9,089 nucleotides of DNA from Salibacteraceae bacterium. Its GTDB lineage: Bacteria > Bacteroidota > Bacteroidia > Flavobacteriales_G > Salibacteraceae. The notes below the pieces were generated by a model. The model was not told where the DNA came from. It worked only from the letters and a program-made list of their open reading frames with translations, and did not search any database. Location of the stretch: contig JALRDM010000001.1 in NCBI GenBank assembly GCA_023262195.1, positions 1 through 9,089 on the forward strand, in the 5' to 3' direction. Shown here piece after piece: positions 1-6,675 of the stretch (its first letter is position 1; the number at the start of each line of letters is the position of its first letter). Made by a program: the position numbers and the translations under genes.

Positions 1-2
1 CT

Positions 3-146
3 ATTTTCCTAGATAAATCTGGCATGGGTGCATTCTCTAATGGTCTTCCAGGATCTGTAGTAGTTGAACCAACAGTTGGTGCTAATGCGGGAGATTTCGC
101 ATGGACGTTGACTGCGAAGAATGGTAATCACGATGATTTCAACTGA
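3..146 (+). CDS. 3' end of an unrecognised plus-strand gene (partial)
   Basis: An open frame enters from the left edge and ends at TGA 144-146, giving 47 residues that begin IFLDKSGMGAF and end AKNGNHDDFN. It is rich in Gly, Ala, Val and Asn, with an acidic polar tail. It reads like the end of a folded or exported protein rather than random sequence, and the minus-strand readings of the same DNA look less protein-like. I do not recognise the family and give no function. It converges on the truncated PLP gene, and its last codons overlap the nominal 3' end of that frame (128-146), so both cannot be intact genes of normal layout. A short hairpin (154-170) follows the stop. If the left 240 bases are foreign to the rest, this fragment belongs to the foreign side. 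Confidence 0.4.
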   Translation: MFLDKSGMGAFSNGLPGSVVVEPTVGANAGDFAWTLTAKNGNHDDFN

Positions 147-949
147 CATGGTTGTACCCTCCTACGGTACTTTGTTCCATTTGATCGGTCGGCGACCGCC
201 AAACCGCCGGGATCAGGCGCGCGCCTTTGCAGCTTTGGTCTAGCCCTCATTTGGCATAAATCTATCACCCACGTAACATCTTTCGGTCCATCATTGATGA
301 TGGTTATACTATCTTCTATTCCAGATTTACTGCCAATTACAAGATTGACGAGTATCGTGTGTGTTTCCCGATATGTTTCAATGGCTTCGTAAATCTTTCT
401 TTTATGATCTACAATACCTCCATCGGTATCTCTAGCCGGAAAGAGCATGTGATCAACTTTGATTCCACAACCAATTTCCCCACCCTTTTCTACGTTATCC
501 AATACCTGAGTTTTTTCGGCATGGTAGTGCGCAGTATTGGCCAAAATAGAGCCCGTACCCAATTCTTCGGGTCGAGTGATTAAGCTCATTATGGGTTTGT
601 TGGGCTCAATGATCTTTGAGAAAAGTATTGGGTAATAGCACAAGTCACTTCCTGAAGGCGCAAAGAAAATATTGAAGTCGGATGTGTTTGAGTTCTGCAG
701 CAATGCTTTCATTCGAAAACGCTGCTTCACACGGATGTCTTCGACAGATGCCTCTTCTGACGTGATCATCTTAAATGCGGCCTTAACTCTGGCCTTCACA
801 TCCGTGCCTAGTGGTGAGCAAGTGCATGATGCTCTGGTCAACAGTCCTTCAGCATTTAAAGGATCAAGAAAGTACTTATTAAGTCCATTATCCTTGAGCT
901 CTATGCGTTCATCACCTCCAGATGTTATGGCTTTTTCAAATTCCGACAT
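128..949 (-). CDS. Fold-type-I PLP-dependent enzyme, C-terminally truncated (aminotransferase-like)
   Basis: Numbering from ATG 949 (MSEFEKAIT), the frame shows features of a fold-type-I PLP family whose members I recall as roughly 450-550 residues: TSGGDERI near the N-terminus, APSGSD (about 97-102) as the cofactor-phosphate loop, EELGTGS (about 128-134), LVIGSKSG (about 203-210), and VIDLCQMR (about 228-235), where the Asp should contact the pyridine nitrogen. Family members continue with a TGSKF-GGPPF type segment carrying the catalytic Lys. Here, after Ala at codon 242-244, the frame turns into a basic, unrelated tail (RPKLQRRAPDPGG...) ending at TGA 128-130, and no frame further left supplies the missing part. 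The protein therefore lacks the catalytic Lys and most of the C-terminal half, and is probably non-functional or a chimeric assembly product. The frame also stays open upstream to GTG 1024. I prefer ATG 949 because it lies just ahead of the conserved N-terminal segment; neither start has a clear ribosome binding site. It is divergent from asnB. The substrate is unknown. Confidence 0.6.
   Translation of the reverse strand: MSEFEKAITSGGDERIELKDNGLNKYFLDPLNAEGLLTRASCTCSPLGTDVKARVKAAFKMITSEEASVEDIRVKQRFRMKALLQNSNTSDFNIFFAPSGSDLCYYPILFSKIIEPNKPIMSLITRPEELGTGSILANTAHYHAEKTQVLDNVEKGGEIGCGIKVDHMLFPARDTDGGIVDHKRKIYEAIETYRETHTILVNLVIGSKSGIEDSITIINDGPKDVTWVIDLCQMRARPKLQRRAPDPGGLAVADRSNGTKYRRRVQPCQLKSS
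154..170 (+). terminator. Possible weak hairpin after the plus-strand stop
   Basis: GTACC (154-158) and GGTAC (166-170) are inverted repeats around a 7-base loop, followed by TTTGTTCC. The hairpin sits 8 bases after the TGA at 144-146. The stem is only 5 bp and the T-run is interrupted, so termination is a weak inference. It could equally be part of a mobile-element end. Confidence 0.2.
184..232. other. CpG-rich block unlike the rest of the window
   Basis: About 49 bases are markedly GC- and CpG-rich (GGTCGGCGACC, CCGCCGGG, GGCGCGCGCC), while the surrounding DNA is AT-leaning. The block lies exactly where the PLP enzyme loses its family pattern. It holds a small hairpin (CGGTC/GACCG, 186-198) and a 12-bp palindrome (215-226). 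One minus-strand frame through it reads TKAAKARA and then stops at TGA (213-211), which resembles the C-terminus of a protein from a high-GC organism; that is suggestive only. Candidates are a scar of an insertion sequence or recombination event, or an assembly join. Confidence 0.5.
215..226. repeat. 12-bp perfect palindrome AGGCGCGCGCCT
   Basis: AGGCGCGCGCCT is identical to its reverse complement. It lies inside the CpG-rich block, about 15 bases from the point where the PLP gene's similarity ends. It could be a protein-binding or recombination site, or simply a by-product of the high-GC sequence. I see no second copy in the window. Confidence 0.5.
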
Positions 950-1111
950 TCGCCTAATTTTTTGCAAATAAACTGACCATTGTGGAAGTAGGTGTATTGA
1001 ATTAAAAGTTATTCCAAGAGACACTAAAAATGGCGGATTGGTATCTTAAAGGTTTAACAGGCAATTCCCTTGCAATTAATTGGCATCTTCGATCTGAAAT
1101 TCACAAATTAA
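950..1111. promoter_or_regulatory. Divergent intergenic region between the PLP gene and asnB
   Basis: This AT-rich 162-bp gap (87 bp if the PLP gene starts at GTG 1024) separates two genes pointing away from each other, so it should hold both promoters. I found no convincing match to the Bacteroidota TTTG / TAnnTTTG promoter pattern on either strand. The closest minus-strand element, TTTATTTG (971-964), is imperfect and very near ATG 949. The asnB start is preceded by AAATTAA without a Shine-Dalgarno sequence, as is usual in that phylum. The assignment rests on layout only. Confidence 0.35.
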
Positions 1112-2965
1112 ATGTGTGGGATAGCCGGACATATTGATTTTGCACAATCTGCTGAACAAGGACAGATAGTGCTTGCAGAGATGTTGCAATCTATTGAGCA
1201 CCGCGGCCCAGATGCACGAGGTCAGTTCGAAGTAAGTCCCAGTGTATTCCTTGGTCACAATCGGCTTAGTATCATCGATTTGTCAGATGATTCGAATCAA
1301 CCGATGATACGTGGAGACTTAGCTTTGGTTTTTAATGGAGAGATATACAACTACCTCGAAATTCGTGAGGAGCTTATAGGGCAGGGTGTTCAGTTCAAGA
1401 CTGAATCTGACACCGAGGTAATCATTGAGTCGTACAAAAAATGGGGGCGTGATTGTGTGAATCGCTTTGTTGGAATGTGGGCATTTGCCATTTGGGATGA
1501 TGCAAAGCGGGAGCTTTTTTGCAGTCGCGACCGTTTCGGAATTAAACCATTTTACTACATCCATAAAGATGGTGCGTTCTATTTCGCATCCGAGATGAAG
1601 GCGCTGAAAAAGAGTAGGTTGTTTCAAAATCGGTACAATGAAAGAGTAGTGCTTAAGGCCTTACATCTAGGGCCTTTTGGTGCAGATTCAGAGACACATT
1701 TTGAAGACATCAAATCCTTGGTTAGTGCTCATAACGCAATATTTAAGGATGGACAGCTAACCACATCTAGATATTGGGATATCGATTTTTCCAATCAATG
1801 CACATTGAAGTCTCAAGCCGATCGAATTGAGAAATTCAAGGAACTTTTTATCGATAGCATTAATCTCCATATGCGCAGCGATGTTGAAGTTGGTGGTTGT
1901 TTGAGTGGAGGTCTCGATAGCGGAGCCATTGCCTCAGTGGTAGGTCAAAAGTACCCCGATGTAAACTTCAGAACCTTCAACATTTTCTATGAAGGTAGCG
2001 GAGCAAGTGATGTGGACGAGCGTCCGTGGGTAAATCAAATCACAGATAAATACCCTACGCTTAAGCCACACTTCCTTTCTCCAACCGATGAGGATCTTAT
2101 AAATGCTTTCGATCGATTTGCATATCACCAAGATGTGCCTGTTTCGGGTTCATCCCCACTTTCGGGATACTTCGTGATGAGGTTGGCGGCAGAGCATGGA
2201 ATTAAAGTATTGCTGAATGGCCAAGGTTCGGATGAGTATCTCGCAGGATATATGCATGCATTCTATCGCCTGATTGGCAACAGTTTATCTCGATTCAATA
2301 TTCCTGAGAGCATATCTAGAATGGCTCATCATTCGAAGGATCAAGGTTTGGGCGCTAAGGACAAAGTGGCGTTGTTGGCTCGAAGCTTATACTCGTCAAT
2401 CACGGATGAACAGGGTATGGCCGTTGGGCAATTGAAGAGGAAGTTTGCCTATCTCTCTTCATCCATAGCACCCGATAGCTTGGTTAACTATCCTAGCTTA
2501 GGACAAAGCAGGTTCACAGAATACTTATACCACGCGACATTTAGTTCAACACTGCCCACACTGCTGCACTACGAAGATCGAAATTCCATGGCGTTTTCGA
2601 TTGAGTCTCGGGTTCCATTTTTGGATCACAGGTTGGTAGAATACGCCTTCTCATTGCCAGATCAGGATAAGATTTATCAAGGAAAAACGAAGTATGTTCT
2701 TAGAGAATCTATGCGCGACTTTTTGCCCTCTGCCATTAAGAACCGAAAGGACAAAAAAGGGTTTGTCACACCTGGAGAAGTGAAGTGGTTGAGAGGGCCC
2801 TTGAAGCACCTTACAGAAATTAATCCTGATGGCTTACCCATGTTGGATCCAAATAAAACGAGCAAGGTTTTGAATGCTTATAATGCTGGAGATAACAGCA
2901 ACGCAAAACTGGTTTGGCGGTTAGCTACGCTAAACCATTGGATGAAAAACAACGGTTTTATTTAA
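1112..2965 (+). CDS. asnB: Asparagine synthetase (glutamine-hydrolysing), AsnB family
   Basis: This 617-residue cytosolic enzyme is predicted to hydrolyse glutamine and use the ammonia to amidate an ATP-activated carboxylate, classically aspartate to asparagine. The start is fixed by MCGIAGHIDF: Cys2 becomes the N-terminal nucleophile of the class II glutamine amidotransferase domain (about residues 2-210) after Met removal. That domain also shows RGPD (31-34), GHNRLSIIDLS, FNGEIYNY (74-81) and ESDTEVI. The synthetase domain carries the PP-loop SGGLDS (265-270) that binds ATP, then NGQGSDEYLAGY and the conserved ESRVPFLDHRLVEYA stretch. The length is normal for AsnB proteins of polysaccharide loci and no key residue is missing. 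It is alone on the plus strand; its TAA overlaps the 3' end of the sulfotransferase gene by 8 bp, tail to tail. Within a glycan locus it may amidate a uronic acid, as proposed for WbpS-like proteins, rather than make asparagine. The family call is certain; the substrate is inference. Confidence 0.93.
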   Translation: MCGIAGHIDFAQSAEQGQIVLAEMLQSIEHRGPDARGQFEVSPSVFLGHNRLSIIDLSDDSNQPMIRGDLALVFNGEIYNYLEIREELIGQGVQFKTESDTEVIIESYKKWGRDCVNRFVGMWAFAIWDDAKRELFCSRDRFGIKPFYYIHKDGAFYFASEMKALKKSRLFQNRYNERVVLKALHLGPFGADSETHFEDIKSLVSAHNAIFKDGQLTTSRYWDIDFSNQCTLKSQADRIEKFKELFIDSINLHMRSDVEVGGCLSGGLDSGAIASVVGQKYPDVNFRTFNIFYEGSGASDVDERPWVNQITDKYPTLKPHFLSPTDEDLINAFDRFAYHQDVPVSGSSPLSGYFVMRLAAEHGIKVLLNGQGSDEYLAGYMHAFYRLIGNSLSRFNIPESISRMAHHSKDQGLGAKDKVALLARSLYSSITDEQGMAVGQLKRKFAYLSSSIAPDSLVNYPSLGQSRFTEYLYHATFSSTLPTLLHYEDRNSMAFSIESRVPFLDHRLVEYAFSLPDQDKIYQGKTKYVLRESMRDFLPSAIKNRKDKKGFVTPGEVKWLRGPLKHLTEINPDGLPMLDPNKTSKVLNAYNAGDNSNAKLVWRLATLNHWMKNNGFI

Positions 2966-3920
2966 GTTGATATGCGTTTTCATCATCCGGAAACGCTTGC
3001 TGTCCAGTTCCATGCGAAGCGACATATTCTAGTCGTTGCTTTATGTATGGATGATTCCTGAAACCATCGAGCTCATTGCGATCATCTTCGCTAAGTGTTG
3101 GGTTTGTTTTTTCATACCCCCACTTACTCATTCGCTCGCCTAACAGGCCTTCGGTAAAGGCAATATCGGCTTTGGATAGCTTATTTTTCCACAAATCGAG
3201 GCTTGCACTATCGATGGTTTTTTTGGCATCGTGAAAAGAAGAATTCGCTTCATAAGGTGCATTGGCTTGCCCAGTCATATCGAGCATTTTTTCATGAAAG
3301 GTAACCTGCAAGTGGTCGCATATATTGCGAATTACTTTCTCAGGGTTTAAGATCAAGTCTTCGTATTTCAGTAATAGTATCCTTGGGTCAGACTTAATCT
3401 CATCTCGAGCCACAAAATCAAACATGGCCATAGCTGCGAAATTGGAATCTAGATATCGCGGTGTCGGTTGGAAAGTAAAGTGCTTGAAGGATGCCAACAC
3501 CGCACGTGGATCCCGAATAATGTGAATGCATCTGCCGTTGAGAAACATGTCCAAGAAAGGCAGCATTCCTTCCCATTGAACGTTTGTTTTTTCACCCCAA
3601 CGTTCGTTTTGCGATGTTTCAAGAAACACGCGCATCAATGCATCGTAAACCACAGCATTTGTAATGTTGGTCGACTTTTCCACTTCTTGAATCATCTCAA
3701 GTTCCTGGGCTTCCAATTGCCATTTCTTGCGGAGCCTTTCACAGGTATCTTTTATTAATTCACCATATCGCTCGGATATGGGCTCATACTTGCCATAGGA
3801 TCTGAGGTAATGAATTGTGCCATAGGTGATTTTGAGATCAGGATTTTGATCTAGGATATTTGATATGAGGGTTGTCCCGCTCCTGTAATGACCACTGATG
3901 TAAACGGGTGAGTCGATCAT
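2958..3920 (-). CDS. Sulfotransferase (PAPS-dependent family)
   Basis: This 320-residue protein probably transfers sulfate from PAPS to a hydroxyl or amino group of a glycan or other acceptor. The 5'-phosphosulfate-binding loop is at the N-terminus: YISGHYRSGTTLISNIL, with RSGTTL at residues 13-18. The 3'-phosphate-binding segment is HIIRDPRAVLASF, with R136 and S144 in the expected places. RWGEKTN (107-113) and LLLKYEDLILNPE (182-194) are also typical of the family. No signal peptide or membrane segment is seen, so it is likely cytoplasmic, acting on a nucleotide- or lipid-linked intermediate. It is the last gene of the minus-strand operon, 3 bp after the stop of the deacetylase-like gene, and its TAA overlaps the asnB stop in convergent orientation. 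A PAPS-generating gene set is not present here. The acceptor is unknown; the neighbours suggest a nonulosonic-acid-containing glycan. Confidence 0.87.
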   Translation of the reverse strand: MIDSPVYISGHYRSGTTLISNILDQNPDLKITYGTIHYLRSYGKYEPISERYGELIKDTCERLRKKWQLEAQELEMIQEVEKSTNITNAVVYDALMRVFLETSQNERWGEKTNVQWEGMLPFLDMFLNGRCIHIIRDPRAVLASFKHFTFQPTPRYLDSNFAAMAMFDFVARDEIKSDPRILLLKYEDLILNPEKVIRNICDHLQVTFHEKMLDMTGQANAPYEANSSFHDAKKTIDSASLDLWKNKLSKADIAFTEGLLGERMSKWGYEKTNPTLSEDDRNELDGFRNHPYIKQRLEYVASHGTGQQAFPDDENAYQLK

Positions 3921-3923
3921 GAG

Positions 3924-5255
3924 TTATTCTGGTCGAATCACTTTCGCGAAAGTATCGCCATACTTGTTATTGGCGGCAACGCCAACTGCCGCAAGGTCAT
4001 TCGATCGAACGGTGCTTTCGTCAAATACGTAGTACCAAGTTTTCCCATCCAGACCAAAATCAAGGTTATCCTGCAATGTGCGCCCACCTTTGGTTTGTAG
4101 CGCCAGCCATGGTTGAGGGCCAAAAACCTTGCTATTAGTTGTTTCAATTTTTAGCTTGTATTTCCCTTCGTCTTTGTAAAGATCTACGTCTAATTCAAGC
4201 TTTTCGAACTCGCCATTTAAAGCTACTTTTCGAAATGCTTCGTTGACTTCGCTATACTTGAATTTCACATCAGGATAGTCTTTAGAAACAGTTCGAATCA
4301 ACTCAACTACATGGTCTATTTCGTCAGACATCTCGCGGAAATCGTGGTTGGTTACTCCAAGGTATGCAGGTTTGCCTTCGCGCGCTTGATCAAAAGCTCT
4401 GCGCACCTCATATTCGGTGATGTTAGAGTGGCGCGCATTCATGTTTAGACATCGAGCAATAAAGCGATTGCAATCGCCTTTTGTCTGGTAGTCATAAATG
4501 GATGGATGATAAATCTCCCATGTGTTTGGTGCCCTGCGCCAATCACCGAGCCTACCGTTTTTGAGATTTAAAAGGCTGTCTTTTTCACTGCTATCCTCAA
4601 CGGCTTGATTGGAGCAATCAAAAGGAATCCATTGTTCTAGAAACCAATTACTATCGGGGCGTTCGGTATGAAAACCAGCTCGAAAGGCACTTGGAAAGAA
4701 TTCTCGTTCGATGATTTTTTTTGAAAGGCCTTCGTATAAGTGAGGTGAGTTTGTAAATGAGGTGGCGAAACGGTGCGCTTCGCGGTATGTGGTCATTGGA
4801 TGGAAATGCCATTGCATGCCATCTTGAGGTGAGTTGAACCTGTCGATATACTCGATGTATCGGTCGTAGATCGAATGGTAGCCCATTTCTTTTCTTCTTG
4901 GATTGTCTAAGAAATAAACATAGTCCAGACAAAACCAATTATAGACCCAACCGCCACCAAAAGAATCTGGAAATTGCTTTCGATATTTCTCGGACATAAT
5001 GCGCTCGAGCATCTTAGTGATTTGATGCCAGCTTTCATTGTAAGCGCGCATTGATGGCCTGAGGAAACTTGCCGTTACTTCTTCTTTTCCATCTAAGTCT
5101 ATTTCCTTATTCTGCAGCTGTTCAAGGGTCTTGTAACTGGGCTTCATATCCACTCCAATAATTTCTCTCAACCGCTCGAAAGTTGCATTGAGGTCTTCGT
5201 AGATTGGACCTTCCGTATCAACGGCATGAACTATGTAAACAGTTTTATCACTCAT
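3924..5255 (-). CDS. NodB-fold polysaccharide deacetylase-like protein
   Basis: This 443-residue protein has scattered but ordered hallmarks of the carbohydrate-esterase-4/NodB (beta/alpha)-barrel. VHAVDTEGP (residues 9-17) gives the motif-1 Asp13 with Glu15. QWHFHPM (148-154) is the metal-binding H-x-H motif. SAFRAGFHTERPDSNWFLE (189-207) is the Arg-containing motif 3, followed by the usual PFDCS strand. TNHDF (302-306) supplies the late His. Residues from about 345 form an extra, probably beta-rich C-terminal domain. No signal peptide is visible, so it should act in the cytoplasm, for example removing an N- or O-acyl group from a sugar intermediate. Motif 1 has VDTE rather than the TFDDG of classical peptidoglycan/chitin deacetylases, so the true substrate or even hydrolase activity is unproven. 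Its ATG overlaps the end of the aminotransferase gene by 8 nt, and the sulfotransferase follows after 3 bp. Confidence 0.65.
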   Translation of the reverse strand: MSDKTVYIVHAVDTEGPIYEDLNATFERLREIIGVDMKPSYKTLEQLQNKEIDLDGKEEVTASFLRPSMRAYNESWHQITKMLERIMSEKYRKQFPDSFGGGWVYNWFCLDYVYFLDNPRRKEMGYHSIYDRYIEYIDRFNSPQDGMQWHFHPMTTYREAHRFATSFTNSPHLYEGLSKKIIEREFFPSAFRAGFHTERPDSNWFLEQWIPFDCSNQAVEDSSEKDSLLNLKNGRLGDWRRAPNTWEIYHPSIYDYQTKGDCNRFIARCLNMNARHSNITEYEVRRAFDQAREGKPAYLGVTNHDFREMSDEIDHVVELIRTVSKDYPDVKFKYSEVNEAFRKVALNGEFEKLELDVDLYKDEGKYKLKIETTNSKVFGPQPWLALQTKGGRTLQDNLDFGLDGKTWYYVFDESTVRSNDLAAVGVAANNKYGDTFAKVIRPE

Positions 5256-6675
5256 TTTTTAATATGGAGTTCACCTTTTCGAATGCAGCTGCAATGGTAT
5301 CGAATTCTACATTGTTGATGGTCGGTAGGTTAATTCCACGGTAGGCTAATTGAGTCGCTCGTTCGCTAGAATGATGATATGATTCAAATACAGGCATCTC
5401 ATGCAGTGGATAAAAAAACGGCCTCACATCTACGCCATTATCTCTAAGTGTTTGCATTACAATGTCTCGTTTCCCGTCCTTTATCAGAGCACAAACGAGC
5501 CAAACCACGCGCCTTCGGTCGGTGAGCTTAGGTTGCCATTCAATGAAGTCATACTTGGATAAGAGATCTACATATGTGTTTTCAATCTCGTCTCGACTTT
5601 CCAGAATCTTTTCAATACGTTCCAATTGTGCACAGCCAATGGAAGCTTGCAAATTGGTCATCCGGTAATTGTAGCCAACTTCTTCGTGCCAATACTTTTT
5701 GTCTTTGCTCATGCCATGGTCACGAAGCAAACGCATACGTTCATTCAGCTCGTTGGAGTTTGTTACACAAATTCCGCCTTCGCCCGTAGTTATAATCTTA
5801 TTGCCGAAAAATGAAAAACAAGCAATGTCACCGAAGGAGCCCACACGTTTTGATTTAAACTCTGCACCATGCGCCTCAGCAGCATCCTCAATTACTTTGA
5901 GACCATGTTTAGCTGCAATGCCCATGATGGCTTCCATATCGCAAGGTTGACCATACACATGCACTGGAATTATAGCCTTGGTTTTGGTTGTGATTGCCTT
6001 CTCAATTTCACTTGGGTCAATGCACCAACTATCGGGTTCAATATCTACCAACACAGGAGTAGCTCCTGCATGCAACACCGCATTTGCCGTTGCCGCGAAG
6101 GTTAGGTCTGGAATAATGACTTCGTCACCTTCACCGATTTTTAATGCCTTTAGCGCAAGGTGCAAGGCCACCGTACCGTTTGAAACGGCCACACCATAAT
6201 CTACACCACAGTAATTGGCAAATGTGTCTTCAAGTTGATTGATGTACTTGCCAGCACTCGATATCCAAGTGGATAGAAATGCATCTGAGAGGTATTCGTA
6301 TTCCTTGCCTCGAAGATCAGGTTCAGCTACGGGTATCATTCGCACGCGATGGTCATACCTGAAAAAGTCTACCAAGCGCCCTTGGTCATCAACAATTGGT
6401 ATGGTGCGAACTTTTTTATTCGACTTCTTTACCAGGTCCTGCACGCTTTCGCCCTGCTTTGCAAAAACGTAATCTCCGAAATCACTTTTGCCGAGTGTAG
6501 TTTCTAGGGTTTTTCCATTCAGCAACATTCTGCGGAAATCACCATCCGTGACTACACCACACAGCTTTTCGCTTTCATCCGTAATGAATGCGATACCCGC
6601 TGGTTTATTGTTTATTGCCTCAAGCAATGACCTTAATGAGGTGCCAATTTGAGCGGTACTTTCTTTAAGATTCAC
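5248..6675 (-). CDS. CBS-domain / DegT-DnrJ-EryC1 sugar aminotransferase fusion
   Basis: This 475-residue two-part protein begins with a CBS-pair module (about 1-112): AFITDESEKLCGVVTDGDFRRMLL is a typical first CBS end, and RTIPIVDDQGRLVDFF the second. From about 113 onward (IPVAEPDLRG) it is a full-length PLP-dependent nucleotide-sugar aminotransferase: SNGTVALHLAL (165-175), EDAAEAHGA (263-271) with Asp264 for the PLP ring nitrogen, the Schiff-base Lys293 in FFGNKIITTGEGG, and RPFFYPLHEMP near the C-terminus. It should aminate a 4-keto (or 3-keto) nucleotide sugar using glutamate, as PglE/LegC/Per-type enzymes do. The start is GTG 6675, the only reasonable one that keeps the first CBS repeat. 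It overlaps the TIM-barrel gene by 11 nt without a visible ribosome binding site, so translation is probably coupled. CBS modules usually bind adenine nucleotides; in legionaminate clusters they are known on the PtmE-type nucleotidyltransferase, so fusion to the aminotransferase is less usual. Confidence 0.9.
   Translation of the reverse strand: MNLKESTAQIGTSLRSLLEAINNKPAGIAFITDESEKLCGVVTDGDFRRMLLNGKTLETTLGKSDFGDYVFAKQGESVQDLVKKSNKKVRTIPIVDDQGRLVDFFRYDHRVRMIPVAEPDLRGKEYEYLSDAFLSTWISSAGKYINQLEDTFANYCGVDYGVAVSNGTVALHLALKALKIGEGDEVIIPDLTFAATANAVLHAGATPVLVDIEPDSWCIDPSEIEKAITTKTKAIIPVHVYGQPCDMEAIMGIAAKHGLKVIEDAAEAHGAEFKSKRVGSFGDIACFSFFGNKIITTGEGGICVTNSNELNERMRLLRDHGMSKDKKYWHEEVGYNYRMTNLQASIGCAQLERIEKILESRDEIENTYVDLLSKYDFIEWQPKLTDRRRVVWLVCALIKDGKRDIVMQTLRDNGVDVRPFFYPLHEMPVFESYHHSSERATQLAYRGINLPTINNVEFDTIAAAFEKVNSILKNE

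Noticed and set aside
184..232. tRNA or small structured RNA in the GC-rich block
   Set aside because: No cloverleaf, T-loop (GTTCGAATC-type) or CCA end could be fitted; only short isolated palindromes are present.
359..971. Plus-strand open frames opposite the PLP gene (359-583 and 672-971)
   Set aside because: They lie antisense to a frame with clear family motifs, and their translations are Ser/Phe/Cys-rich without domain pattern.
1319..1627. Minus-strand frame of 102 codons inside asnB
   Set aside because: It is a shadow of the strongly conserved AsnB coding sequence and shows no recognisable motif.
4651..4938. Minus-strand frame of 95 codons inside the deacetylase-like gene, in another frame
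   Set aside because: It is fully contained within the gene carrying the NodB-like motifs, and its composition is biased and motif-free.
5462..6472. Several overlapping plus-strand frames opposite the aminotransferase
   Set aside because: They are antisense to an unmistakable PLP aminotransferase with intact active-site residues; no starts or motifs support them.
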